Origin: Hominenteromicrobium mulieris
Lineage (GTDB): Bacteria; Bacillota; Clostridia; Oscillospirales; Acutalibacteraceae
Strand: one strand, 5' to 3'
DNA length: 64,000 nt
NCBI RefSeq assembly: GCF_020687165.1
Contig: NZ_JAJEQC010000001.1
Shown here: positions 25,442 to 34,318 of the stretch, one piece after another
Layout of the letters: every line of letters starts with the position of its first letter
How positions within the stretch are numbered: the stretch's first letter is position 1
Made by a program: the position numbers and the translations under genes
The notes under the pieces: model-generated
Database searches by the model: none
Told to the model about the DNA's origin: nothing
What the model saw: only the letters and a program-made list of their open reading frames with translations

Positions 25442-27607
25442 TTAGCCGCCGTATACCGTGTACGTGCCGCGCTCGTCAAAATCGAGCCGGATGCTTTCGT
25501 GCTCCGTCATAAAGAGGTATGCGCCGGGCGAAAGCGAAGCTTCGGTATCCTCTATTATACCATTTGTTTTTAAAATCGTAAACGGGGCAGAGACTGCATT
25601 TTGCGGTTTTTCTGTCACCAAAATATCTGTGTCGTGGGAAAGCGACGTGCTGCGTTTCGTTTCAAGGTAAATTTCCGTGCCGTTTACGGTGACCGTGACG
25701 GTCTCGCCGCTGTCCGTGACCGTGAAGCTGCCGGAGGGAAGCACGCCGACATAACTGAAATCGTAAAACGCAGCGTTTTCCGCAGGGTAATATACGGTGT
25801 CCGGCACGAGAATCTGCTTGACCTCGAAAAGCTGTGCAAGCTTTTCGGCGCAGCGGATGCTTTTTTCATCAGGCTGCACGAGTAAAAGGGTGATCTGTTC
25901 CGCACCGTTCGCGCGCAGGGCGGTCTCAACGGAAGCGGCATTTCCGCTGCACCCGAGCACCTCGGCGGAGGTGTTTGTGATAATCGCCGTGCAGGCGGCG
26001 TAATCGGTGCGGAAAACGACAAGGCGTGCGGCGCTTTGGCTCAAAAGCGCGTTTGCACTCATGCCGCAAAGCAGGATACACACCGTTAAAACGCATGGCA
26101 GCGCTTTATTTTTGCGGCGGTAGAGAAGCACGGAAAGCGTGAAGAAAAGGACGCAGATTACGACGGTTACGGGCAGATATTTGCCGGAGATACGCAGCGT
26201 ACCGGGAATGTGCTCTGCGATAAGCGTGATGATGAAATTCTGCGCCTTCACGCAAATGCCGCTTAAAAACACGAACGGTGCGGCGCACGGGGAGAGAACG
26301 GGGACGGCGAGCAGCAAGGCGGCGATAAGCCCGAACCGCAGCAGCCACGCGGAAATTTCCAACACCAAAAGCGATGTGAGCACCGAAACGAATTGCACTG
26401 TGCCGTATAAATAAAGCTGCAGCGGCGCAGTGAAAAGCACCGCCGAAAATGAGACGGAAAATGCAGAAACAAGCTTTGCAAGGTGCGCTTTCCGCTGCGG
26501 CTTGCGAATATTTTTCGTGATTGCTTTTGTGATGCGGGGCGCAAGCAGGATGATGCCGAGCGTCGCCGAAAACGAGAACAACAGGGAGACATCGCCCGCG
26601 CAGAACGGGTTTAATAAGCTCATGGTCAAAACGGCGACCGCAAGGGAGTTGAGCGGTTCTGCCTGGCGACCGAGAAGAATGCCGAAAAGCAAAATGAGCT
26701 GCATAATGCCGCTGCGCACCACAGAGGCCGAAAGCCCCGAGACGAACATAAAAAGCAGCGTAAACACCGCGGAAACGAGCGCGGCCGGGCGGCGTTTCAG
26801 CCCGAGCAGACCCAGAAAACCGAGGGTGAACTGCGTTAAGATTGCCATGTGCATGCCGGATATGGCCAAAATGTGCGAAGCACCGGCCTTTTTGTAGGCG
26901 GAGACAAGCTCGGTTTCCATATCGTTCCGCAGGCCGAGCAGCATGGCGGAAAGCACAGAGCCTTCGGTTTTGGGGTAGTTTTCCAAAATCAAATTGTGAA
27001 AATGCGTGCGGATTTGATTTACATAATATGAGAACGGGCGCTTTTCGGCAGGCGTGACCTGCACGGATTCGTAATCCGTGACATAGGCGGATAAGACCAT
27101 GTTATCCGCAAGCCACGAGGTGCGCGGGGAGAGCCCGAGGCTGTCTTCAAACGCGAAGAACTTCGCTTCGCACGTGACCGTGTCGCCAATCTCTGCCGGG
27201 AAAGCCTCGCTGTGGGAGAGGCGTACCGAAAAATCGACATCCTGTACAGGCTCGTCGATGTGCGTCACATGCAGCTTGTAATAGAACCGTCCGTTGCTTT
27301 TCGTGAGGAACGACTCTACGTTTCCGGTGACGGTATATGTGCCGCCGTCATAGCGCTCTGTGGGCAGCACGAATAGATGCATTGCAACGGCAAACACCGC
27401 GAATGCGGCTGCGGTAGCGATGAGGGAAAGCACGAAATTCGGCCGTTGTCGATGCTGCTTAAACAGAAAAAGCAGAAAAACGGCGGCGAACAGCAAAACT
27501 GCCGAAACGGCGGCAAACGGTGCGCCGAAGAAAGAGGCGACAAACAGCGCCGCGAAAAAAGGGAAGCCGATGTGCACGGCCGGGCGGTCGATGTCGGGGT
27601 TCTCCAT
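25442..27607 (-). CDS. comEC: ComEC/Rec2-type DNA-uptake channel protein
   Basis: 721 residues. An N-terminal helix pair, an OB-like domain (about 90-200), then the Competence domain with its mark ASHILAISGMHMAIL and a series of helices to about 510. The last ~200 residues take the place of the metallo-beta-lactamase domain, but no HxHxDH metal motif is visible and the text is poorly conserved. ComEC forms the channel for single-stranded DNA in transformation. The C-terminal domain looks catalytically dead. Gene order comEC-holA is the usual one. Confidence 0.88.
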   Translation of the reverse strand: MENPDIDRPAVHIGFPFFAALFVASFFGAPFAAVSAVLLFAAVFLLFLFKQHRQRPNFVLSLIATAAAFAVFAVAMHLFVLPTERYDGGTYTVTGNVESFLTKSNGRFYYKLHVTHIDEPVQDVDFSVRLSHSEAFPAEIGDTVTCEAKFFAFEDSLGLSPRTSWLADNMVLSAYVTDYESVQVTPAEKRPFSYYVNQIRTHFHNLILENYPKTEGSVLSAMLLGLRNDMETELVSAYKKAGASHILAISGMHMAILTQFTLGFLGLLGLKRRPAALVSAVFTLLFMFVSGLSASVVRSGIMQLILLFGILLGRQAEPLNSLAVAVLTMSLLNPFCAGDVSLLFSFSATLGIILLAPRITKAITKNIRKPQRKAHLAKLVSAFSVSFSAVLFTAPLQLYLYGTVQFVSVLTSLLVLEISAWLLRFGLIAALLLAVPVLSPCAAPFVFLSGICVKAQNFIITLIAEHIPGTLRISGKYLPVTVVICVLFFTLSVLLYRRKNKALPCVLTVCILLCGMSANALLSQSAARLVVFRTDYAACTAIITNTSAEVLGCSGNAASVETALRANGAEQITLLLVQPDEKSIRCAEKLAQLFEVKQILVPDTVYYPAENAAFYDFSYVGVLPSGSFTVTDSGETVTVTVNGTEIYLETKRSTSLSHDTDILVTEKPQNAVSAPFTILKTNGIIEDTEASLSPGAYLFMTEHESIRLDFDERGTYTVYGG

Positions 27608-27616
27608 AAAAGCTCC

Positions 27617-28321
27617 TTACAGCAAAATTCTTACGATATCTTCGTAGCTTGCGGCTTCAAAGTTGGGCGGTATGGGAAGGGTGTTTGCTTTGCGATTAGG
27701 GTTATACCATAAGCTGTCTAAACCGGCGTTCTGCGCGCCTTTAATGTCCGCCGAAAGCGAATCGCCGATGACGAGACAGTTTTCGGTGCTCGCGCCCGGT
27801 ATGTGCGCAAGGACATAATCAAAATATTTTTTATCCGGCTTTGCCGCGCCAATCTCATCGGAAATAAAGCAGCCCTTCATAAAGGCTGTGACGCCGGAAT
27901 TCTTGAGACGACCGGGCTGCGAGATCGGATTTCCGTTTGTGGTGATGCAGAGGTCGTAACGCTCTGAAAGCGCACGTAGCATATCCAAAGCGCCCGGCAG
28001 CGGCGTGCCGGTTTTCGCTATGCCGGAGACATACAGGTCTTGCAAAAAATCGATGCTGACCGGTGTGAGCTCCGCGACTTCAAAGAAATCGACGAAACGG
28101 TTGCGGTACAGCTCCGCTTTGGTGCAGAGCTTTTGCTCAAAACGCCGCCACCAGCTTTCGTTGCAGTCGTTATAAAGGCGCAGAATCTCTGCGCTGTATG
28201 GCTTTTGCTTTGCAAGCCCCGATTGCTCGTACATATATTGAAATGCGAGCGGCATGTCTTTTTCAAAATCAATGAGCGTCTGATCGGCATCAAACAGCAG
28301 ATTTCTATATTTTGTGTTCAT
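27617..28321 (-). CDS. HAD-family phosphatase (YjjG/YfnB-type nucleotidase)
   Basis: 234 residues from ATG 28321 (GAGGGAG upstream). Motif I LLFDADQTLIDF (DxD), motif II TTNGNP, motif III KPDKKYFDYVL and motif IV VIGDSLSADIKGAQNAG are all present, with an alpha-helical cap between 15 and 90. It resembles YjjG/YfnB, which dephosphorylate non-canonical pyrimidine nucleotides. Exact substrate unknown. The 62-codon upstream extension has no support. Confidence 0.85.
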   Translation of the reverse strand: MNTKYRNLLFDADQTLIDFEKDMPLAFQYMYEQSGLAKQKPYSAEILRLYNDCNESWWRRFEQKLCTKAELYRNRFVDFFEVAELTPVSIDFLQDLYVSGIAKTGTPLPGALDMLRALSERYDLCITTNGNPISQPGRLKNSGVTAFMKGCFISDEIGAAKPDKKYFDYVLAHIPGASTENCLVIGDSLSADIKGAQNAGLDSLWYNPNRKANTLPIPPNFEAASYEDIVRILL

Positions 28322-28332
28322 TAAAGTCTCCC

Positions 28333-28623
28333 TCAAAGCAAAAAAATCCGATAGAAAAGGACGATGTGCAGCACGATGAAAACGGGCATGGAGATCACAA
28401 ATTTCAGGTGTTTTGTTTTGTGGCGGATACACAGCATGGCGATAAATTCGCCGAGTGCGCCGCCTGCCGCACCGAGCAAAAGGAGCGTGCGCTCCGGGAC
28501 ACGCCATTGCTTTTTCTGTGCGCGGCGCTTATCGGTAACGGTCAGGACTGCGGCTGTGATATTGATGATACAATAATAGATCAGCAGTGTGAACTGCACG
28601 GGTTCCGGCTTAAAATCCATCAT
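28333..28623 (-). CDS. DUF1294 small membrane protein
   Basis: 96 residues with three membrane helices. The family pattern is seen: YYCIINITAAVLTVTDKRRAQ, then RVPERTLLLLGAAGGALGEFIAMLCIRHKTKH. The function of DUF1294 is not known. It is the first gene of a - strand operon that reaches 23763, with GAGGA before its start and a good promoter upstream. Confidence 0.85.
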   Translation of the reverse strand: MMDFKPEPVQFTLLIYYCIINITAAVLTVTDKRRAQKKQWRVPERTLLLLGAAGGALGEFIAMLCIRHKTKHLKFVISMPVFIVLHIVLFYRIFLL

Positions 28624-28653
28624 ATTTTCCTCGCTTGTCTCATACTTATGATT

Positions 28654-28682
28654 ATCTTACCGCAAATCCGTTTGGCGGTCAA
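28654..28682 (-). promoter_or_regulatory. Promoter of the DUF1294-HAD-comEC-holA operon
   Basis: On the - strand TTGACC (28682-28677), 17 bases, TAAGAT (28659-28654). It lies between two divergent genes. Confidence 0.7.
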
Positions 28683-28709
28683 GGGAACGCAGAGAGAAAG
28701 GAAAAGCGT

Positions 28710-29993
28710 ATGATCGTAATTAAAAAGTATCATTATGTCATAGCGGTTTTAATTTTGGTTGCAGCCGTATTTCTGGCGATGAAAAGTGCGGCGGGACGGG
28801 AGAAAAACGCAGAGTCGAGTGCGGCGGAAAACTCCGTTGAAGTTGTATTCCCAAGCACTGCGCCGGAGCAGGAGGATAGCAACGCCGCAGAAACGAACGC
28901 AAAAGCAGAAGAACCGCTTGTCGGCGTGTGGATTCCGTACATGGCGCTCGATGTGACGGAGAAGACCGAAGAAGCGTTCAAGGAGAATTTTGATGCCAAG
29001 CTTGCGGCTGCGAAAAGCGTCGGCGCAAATGCGGTGTTCGTGCATGTGCGGCCGTTTGCGGACAGCCTGTATCCCTCGGAGTACGAGTCGTGGTCGCACC
29101 TTTTGACGGGCATGCAGGGGAAAGACCCCGGCTATGACCCGATGGAATACATGGTAAACGCTGCGCACGAGCAAAATATGCAGTTTCACGCGTGGATCAA
29201 CCCGCTGCGCATTGCGAGCACGACAATTCCGCCGGAGCTTGACGAAAATGGATTTTATATGCAAAATTATGTAAACCACCCGGAATATTTTATGGCGTAT
29301 AATAGCGGTATTTATTATAACCCCGCAAGCGCGTATATCCGCAACCGTATTGCGGACGGCGCAGCGGAGATCGCCGAAAAATACGACGTGGACGGCATTC
29401 ATTTTGACGACTATTTTTACCCCACGGACGACGAAAGCATCGACGCCGAGCAGTACGCGGCGTATGTAAAAGAAACGGAAGAGCCGCTCACGCTGCACGA
29501 GTGGCGCACCGCGAACGTGAATGCGCTCATCGCTGCCGTGTACAGCCGTGTGAAGGAAGCGAATGAAAATGTGCAGTTCGGCATTTCGCCGCAGGGCAAT
29601 TTAGAAAACAACGAGATGATCAATGCTGACGTGTACACGTGGTGTGCGCAGGCGGGGTATATCGATTACGTTTGCCCGCAGCTTTATTACAGCTTTGAAA
29701 ATGAAGCGCTGCCGTTTGAAACGGCGCTCCAAAATTGGTGCGCATTAAAGCGCCTGCCGAGCATCAAACTGTATATCGGGCTTGCGGTGTATAAGGCGGG
29801 CACGGATGCGGACAACGGCACATGGCTCAACACGACCGACATGCTCGCAAAGCAGATCGACCGCGCAAAGGAAGCGGGTGCAGACGGCGTGGTGCTGTAC
29901 GCCGTAGACCACCTGACAGGCGAAAACGCCAAAGCCGAAATGGCGAACGCCGTGCCGGAGCTGGAAAGGTTTAAAGAAGCACAACAGAATTGA
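28710..29993 (+). CDS. Membrane-anchored GHL10-family glycoside hydrolase-like protein (YngK-like)
   Basis: 427 residues from ATG 28710 (GAAAGGAA upstream). An N-terminal membrane segment (YHYVIAVLILVAAVFLAM) and a 50-residue Ala/Glu linker lead into a (beta/alpha)8-type domain of the GHL10/DUF187 group: ANAVFVHVRPFADSLYPS, FHAWINPLRI, NPASAYIRNRI, VDGIHFDDYFYP, FGISPQGN, YIDYVCPQLYYSF, LYIGLAVYK. The motif set suits an enzyme on cell-wall or host glycans outside the membrane. The true substrate is unknown. It is divergent from DUF1294. Confidence 0.85.
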   Translation: MIVIKKYHYVIAVLILVAAVFLAMKSAAGREKNAESSAAENSVEVVFPSTAPEQEDSNAAETNAKAEEPLVGVWIPYMALDVTEKTEEAFKENFDAKLAAAKSVGANAVFVHVRPFADSLYPSEYESWSHLLTGMQGKDPGYDPMEYMVNAAHEQNMQFHAWINPLRIASTTIPPELDENGFYMQNYVNHPEYFMAYNSGIYYNPASAYIRNRIADGAAEIAEKYDVDGIHFDDYFYPTDDESIDAEQYAAYVKETEEPLTLHEWRTANVNALIAAVYSRVKEANENVQFGISPQGNLENNEMINADVYTWCAQAGYIDYVCPQLYYSFENEALPFETALQNWCALKRLPSIKLYIGLAVYKAGTDADNGTWLNTTDMLAKQIDRAKEAGADGVVLYAVDHLTGENAKAEMANAVPELERFKEAQQN

Positions 29994-30140
29994 CAAATTA
30001 TATAAAATATTCCACAGATTAAGAGAAAATATTGCGCCTTGCCATCACTTTTGATATACTGAAGCTGCGGCTGATGTATGAAAAGCGGTGCAGAATGTGT
30101 CCGTCCCGCATTTTGCGCCTGTCGCACGGGGCGATATTCG

Positions 30141-30330
30141 AAAACGTCCGACCTGTTTGTTTTAATGCGGAACGAGGACGGCTATAAAGCCTGTGTAACC
30201 TTTATACTCGGCGGCTGCGGCGCAGTTTGACGGCGCACTCAGCTTATATGCAAAGGAATACGAAAAAGCGGGGCTCAAACCGAATGTGTTTGACAGCATA
30301 GAGGCGTTTGAAAAAATGTACCTCGGTTGA
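30141..30330 (+). pseudogene. Decayed gene fragment with a frameshift
   Basis: Two frames join at about 30226. The first (30141-30230) contains MRNEDGYKACVTFILGGCGA; the second (30226-30330) reads FDGALSLYAKEYEKAGLKPN and ends with a coherent tail. Read together they look like the 3' end of a single gene that lost its start and took a one-base shift. I do not recognise the family. Confidence 0.45.
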
Positions 30331-30449
30331 GGTGGATTTCAAAAGGAGAACGCCTCATCATTACGAAGCGGGTATATTATACTTCGGGGGAAGAATTCAC
30401 GGACATCGAGATCAATTTGAATACGGTCGAGGAGACCGCAGCTTCAGCC

Positions 30450-30483
30450 GGGTGCATCGAAAAGTGTTGCGCCCGGTTTTTTG
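30450..30483 (+). terminator. Rho-independent terminator
   Basis: A nine-base stem beginning CCGGG and closing with CCCGG (one wobble pair), an 11-base loop and six T. It ends whatever transcript crosses the decayed region. Confidence 0.75.
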
Positions 30484-30526
30484 TGCGCGCGTAAACTGAA
30501 TTTTTTGTGAAAAAGCCGTCTTTGGC

Positions 30527-30555
30527 TTTAAAATTGAAAAAAGCTGTGCTATAAT
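30527..30555 (+). promoter_or_regulatory. Promoter of the yfmF-yfmH genes
   Basis: TTTAAA (30527-30532), 17 bases, TATAAT (30550-30555), with an extended -10 TGC just before. Confidence 0.7.
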
Positions 30556-30635
30556 ACGAATACGAAAGCATATTTATGCAACTATACCTTTTGAAAATTC
30601 GGTTTTAAACTATTTCAGGAAGGAAAATTTCAGAG

Positions 30636-31901
30636 ATGAATAATCATTTTTTTGAACAGAAGGACTGCGGCTTGCAGGCGTTCTGGAGCAGCACGCCGCA
30701 GTTTAAAACGGCACGCGTTTCCGCACACCTTGTGCTGCCGCTTACCACGCCGGAAAATGCGGCTTTATATGCACTCGTCCCGAATATAATCTCCCGTGCG
30801 ACGCGCGAATACCCCGATTACACGCAGTTCGGCAAGCGCCTTGCGGAGCTGTACGGCGCTTCGGTGCAGCCGGGTGTAACGCGTGTGGGCGATAACCAGA
30901 TTTTAACGCTTGCCGCAGCCGGCATTGCGAACCCGTATGCGTTCGGCGGCGAAGATGTGCAGCAGGCGCTTTCCGAAATGCTGGAGAGCATTCTGTTCAC
31001 GCCGCTGTGCGATGAAAACGGTCTGTTCCCGGAGGACGGTTTTTTGCAGGAACAGCGCCAGCTTTTGGAGACGCTTGACGCGGAATATAACGATAAGGCG
31101 ACGTATGCCATGCAGCGCTGTGTGCAGACCATGTTTGCGGGCGAACCCGCAGGTGTGCCGCGCATCGGTACGCGCGAGGCGATCTTGAACGCGACCCGCG
31201 AGGGCGTGAAAGCGGCGTGGGAGTATGCCGTAAAGCACGCGCAGATCTGCCAGTTCACGATCGGCGACGGTGCGGACGACCGCTTTGCGCAGCAGCTTGT
31301 AAAGCGCCTCGGCATGCGCGACGCGGTGTCCATTGAAACAAAGCGCCACACAGCATCGGGAGACGTAAAGCGTGTGACGGAAGAAATGCCCGTTGTGCAG
31401 TCTAAGCTCGTCATGGGCTTTGCCATCGGCACCACGCCGGAAGAGCGCCTTGCGGCAAAGCTGATGTCCGTTGTGCTCGGCGGCACACCGAGCAGCAAGC
31501 TCTTTATGAACGTGCGCGAAAAGCAGAGCCTTTGCTACTACTGCGCCGCGCGCCACGATACGCCGAAGAACGTCATGCTCGTGCAGAGCGGCGTGGAAAC
31601 GAAAGACCTCGACCGCACGGAAGAAGCGATTTTAAAAGAGCTCAACGATATGAAAAAGGGCAATATCACGGACGATGAGATTCTCTTTGCAAAGCTCGCC
31701 ATGTGCAACAGCTACAACGCCGTGGCAGATTCCGCGGCATCCATGGAGACATGGTATCTCAGCGGCATGCTGCAGGGCAAGCTCCACACGCCGGAGGAAT
31801 ATGCGGAGTGTATCATGAACATCACGAAGGACGAGATCGTCAGCGCCGCCGAGCGCGTCACGCTCGATACGGTCTATAAGCTGAAAGGAGCGGCAAAATG
31901 A
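30636..31901 (+). CDS. yfmF: M16-family protein YfmF-like, no zinc motif
   Basis: 421 residues, the two-lobed M16 shape (KTARVSAHLVLPLTTPENAALYALVPNIISRATREYPD at the front, SKLFMNVREKQSLCYYCAAR in the second lobe). The zinc motif HxxEH is not found where it should be, so the subunit should be inactive. Its partner at 31898 keeps it. The pair corresponds to YfmF/YfmH, named in Bacillus for a link to EF-P 5-aminopentanol modification. The stop overlaps the partner's start (ATGA). GGAAGGAAA lies before ATG 30636. Confidence 0.85.
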   Translation: MNNHFFEQKDCGLQAFWSSTPQFKTARVSAHLVLPLTTPENAALYALVPNIISRATREYPDYTQFGKRLAELYGASVQPGVTRVGDNQILTLAAAGIANPYAFGGEDVQQALSEMLESILFTPLCDENGLFPEDGFLQEQRQLLETLDAEYNDKATYAMQRCVQTMFAGEPAGVPRIGTREAILNATREGVKAAWEYAVKHAQICQFTIGDGADDRFAQQLVKRLGMRDAVSIETKRHTASGDVKRVTEEMPVVQSKLVMGFAIGTTPEERLAAKLMSVVLGGTPSSKLFMNVREKQSLCYYCAARHDTPKNVMLVQSGVETKDLDRTEEAILKELNDMKKGNITDDEILFAKLAMCNSYNAVADSAASMETWYLSGMLQGKLHTPEEYAECIMNITKDEIVSAAERVTLDTVYKLKGAAK

Positions 31902-33196
31902 GCGCAGAAATGAAGAATACCCTTGTGGAAAGTAAACTTCTTCGGGACGGCTACCGCTGCGTCAAACACGCAAGCGGCCTGACCGTGTTTATATACCCGA
32001 AAGCGGAAATGCGCAGTACGTATGCGGTGTTTGGCACGCGCTACGGCTCCATCGATAAGGTCTTTAAACGCAGCGACGAGGATAAGGCAGAGACGACACC
32101 CGCGGGCATCGCGCATTTTTTGGAGCACAAGCTTTTTGAAAGCGAAGACGGCGACGCATTCGGCCGCTATGCCGAGATCGGCGCTTCCGCAAACGCGTAT
32201 ACGTCGTTTGAGACGACGCGCTACCTGTTCTCCTGCACGGAAAACGCAGAGCAGGCGCTGGAGATTTTGCTCGACTTCGTGCAGTCCCCGTATTTTACAA
32301 AGCAGACCGTTGAAAAAGAGCTCGGCATCATCGGCCAGGAAATCAAAATGTATGACGATGATCCGCAGTGGCGCATGATGTTCAGCCTGCTGCGCGCCAT
32401 GTACCACACGCACCCGATCAAGGACGACATTGCGGGCACGGTGGAGAGCATTGCGGAAATCACCCCGGAGTACCTTTACCGCTGCTACAACACGTTCTAT
32501 AACCTCAACAACATGGCACTGTGCGTCTGCGGCAACTGTACGGAGGAGGAAGTCCTCGCGCTGTGCGACAAAATGCTGAAAAAGAGCGAGCCCGTTGAGG
32601 TGGAACGCGTTTTTGAAGAGGAGCCCGATACCATCGTGCAGCCGCTCGTCGAAGAAAAGCTGCCTGTGGCGTGCCCTATGTTCCAGTTCGGCGTGAAAGA
32701 GGCCGTAACCGGTGCGCACCGCACGGAAAAAGACCTTGCCGTCACCGAGGTGCTGCTCGACATTATGGCGTCCGACAGTTCGCCGATGTTCCGCAAGCTC
32801 TTAGATGCGGGCCTTGTGAACGAAGCTTCCTTCAGCTACGAGTATTTTGAGGGCACGGGCTACGGTGCGCTGCTGTTCGGCGGCGAATCCGGCAACCCGG
32901 AGGCCGTGTGTGATGCCATCCGTGAGGAAATGGCACGTTTAAAGCGCGAAGGTGTCAAGGAGGAAGACGTGCGCCGCAGCGCGAAATCCCTTTACGGCGC
33001 GAATGTTTCCGGCCTCAATAGCCCGGATGTCATCGCGAACGCCGTGATGACCATGCACTTTAACGACCGCGAGCTGTTCCGCTACATTGAGTGCTTCTCC
33101 GAGATCACCGCGGAAGACGTGAACGCGCGCATTCAGACGCTGTTTGATATGGACAAAACGGCGGCTTCCATCATTCGTCCGTTGGACGAAGCTTAA
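31898..33196 (+). CDS. yfmH: M16-family metallopeptidase YfmH-like, active subunit
   Basis: 432 residues. The zinc site HFLEH lies at 73-77 (PAGIAHFLEHKLFE), with ASANAYTSFETTRYLFSCT after it and the third ligand glutamate probably in LGIIGQEIKMYDDDPQWR. It is the catalytic partner of the preceding gene and translationally coupled to it. In Bacillus this pair is associated with EF-P maturation; efp itself is not in the window. Lgt follows after 18 bases. Confidence 0.9.
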   Translation: MSAEMKNTLVESKLLRDGYRCVKHASGLTVFIYPKAEMRSTYAVFGTRYGSIDKVFKRSDEDKAETTPAGIAHFLEHKLFESEDGDAFGRYAEIGASANAYTSFETTRYLFSCTENAEQALEILLDFVQSPYFTKQTVEKELGIIGQEIKMYDDDPQWRMMFSLLRAMYHTHPIKDDIAGTVESIAEITPEYLYRCYNTFYNLNNMALCVCGNCTEEEVLALCDKMLKKSEPVEVERVFEEEPDTIVQPLVEEKLPVACPMFQFGVKEAVTGAHRTEKDLAVTEVLLDIMASDSSPMFRKLLDAGLVNEASFSYEYFEGTGYGALLFGGESGNPEAVCDAIREEMARLKREGVKEEDVRRSAKSLYGANVSGLNSPDVIANAVMTMHFNDRELFRYIECFSEITAEDVNARIQTLFDMDKTAASIIRPLDEA

Positions 33197-33214
33197 TCGA
33201 AAGGATATACAGTC

Positions 33215-34318
33215 ATGACGCATCAAGTTCAGTTCCCGAATCTCGGAATTTCGGTGGAGGTCAATCCCATCGCGTTTCAGGTCGGTAATTTCACCATTTA
33301 CTGGTATGGCATCATCATCGGCATCGGTTTCCTGCTGGCGGTGCTGTACGGTTTTTCCTCCTGCAAAAAAATGAATATCAATAAAGACCACCTGCTCGAT
33401 GCCATCATCGCCGGCTTGCTTGGCGGCATCATCGGCGCGCGTCTTTACTACGTCATCTTCTACCCGGGCGACAAGTACATCACGAACCCGATGGAGATTT
33501 TCAACATCAAAGAGGGCGGCCTCGGCATTTACGGCGGCATTATCGGCGGCCTGCTGTGCGGCGGCATCGTCGCGAAGATCCGCAAGATGAACCTGTTCGC
33601 CGTGCTGGATGTCGCGTCTCTTGGCTATCTCATCGGTCAGGGTGTCGGTCGCTGGGGTAACTTTGTGAACCAAGAAGCTTTCGGCTGCGCGACCGACCTG
33701 CCGTGGGGCATGTACAGTGACCGTACCGCCGCAGAAGTGGTAGGCAATGTGCACCCGTGCTTCCTTTACGAATCGATTTTGTGCCTTTTAGGCTTTGTTT
33801 TACTGCATCTATTCACGCGCCACCTGCGCCGGTATGACGGCCAGACGTTCTTATTATACATCATCTGGTACGGCGTGACGCGCTTCTTCATTGAAGGTCT
33901 GCGCACAGACAGTCTGCTGTTGCCGGGTATCGATCTGCGCGTTTCGCAGGTGCTTGCTGCGGCTTCTGCACTCGTCGCTGTTGTTTTGCTCATCGTGTTC
34001 CGCAACTGCCATAAGCTTACGGGCTGCGGCAGCCGCAAGGCGATGGAAGCTGCCGGCCTGACAGTTGAAGACAAGGCGGAGAAGGTCGAGATTGACGACA
34101 CTGCCGAAAGCACCATTTTCTCCGGCATGAGCGCCGAAGAAGCACAGGAGCACATGACAGTCGGCACCGGCGTAAAGAAAACTGCCGAGGCGGAAAATGA
34201 AAAAACGGAAGGAAATGCGGATGCGAACACTTCCGAAGAGCCGTCTGATGAAGCCGAAGAAGCGAATGAAACGGCAGAAGGGGAAAGCGAGGAGAAGAAC
34301 GATGGCAGTGAGAATTGA
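33215..34318 (+). CDS. lgt: Prolipoprotein diacylglyceryl transferase with long acidic tail
   Basis: 367 residues. Seven membrane segments and the Lgt signature GRWGNFVNQEAFG (145-157) are clear, along with FTIYWYGIIIGIGFL and GLGIYGGIIGG and ITRFFIEGLRTDSL-like text. It adds diacylglycerol to the lipobox cysteine of lipoproteins. After about residue 275 comes a ~90-residue tail very rich in Glu, Ala, Asp and Thr, absent from typical Lgt. The end overlaps folD. Confidence 0.93.
   Translation: MTHQVQFPNLGISVEVNPIAFQVGNFTIYWYGIIIGIGFLLAVLYGFSSCKKMNINKDHLLDAIIAGLLGGIIGARLYYVIFYPGDKYITNPMEIFNIKEGGLGIYGGIIGGLLCGGIVAKIRKMNLFAVLDVASLGYLIGQGVGRWGNFVNQEAFGCATDLPWGMYSDRTAAEVVGNVHPCFLYESILCLLGFVLLHLFTRHLRRYDGQTFLLYIIWYGVTRFFIEGLRTDSLLLPGIDLRVSQVLAAASALVAVVLLIVFRNCHKLTGCGSRKAMEAAGLTVEDKAEKVEIDDTAESTIFSGMSAEEAQEHMTVGTGVKKTAEAENEKTEGNADANTSEEPSDEAEEANETAEGESEEKNDGSEN

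Larger units (their letters stand above)
29994..30635 (+). other. 640-base gap: decayed coding text, terminator and promoter
   Basis: No intact gene is visible. 29994-30140 is AT-rich at first and holds no clear signal. 30141-30330 is the frameshifted remnant; 30353-30494 holds a further short open frame (TKRVYYTSGEEFTDIEINLN and onwards) that runs into a terminator, and 30527-30555 is a promoter for the M16 genes. Confidence 0.55.

Noticed and set aside
28322..28507. N-terminal extension of the HAD phosphatase
   Set aside because: It overlaps the DUF1294 gene and would add unlikely residues; ATG 28321 has GAGGGAG.
34197..34301. Upstream extension of folD
   Set aside because: This part is the lgt acidic tail in another frame; ATG 34302 with GAGGAG gives the normal FolD start.
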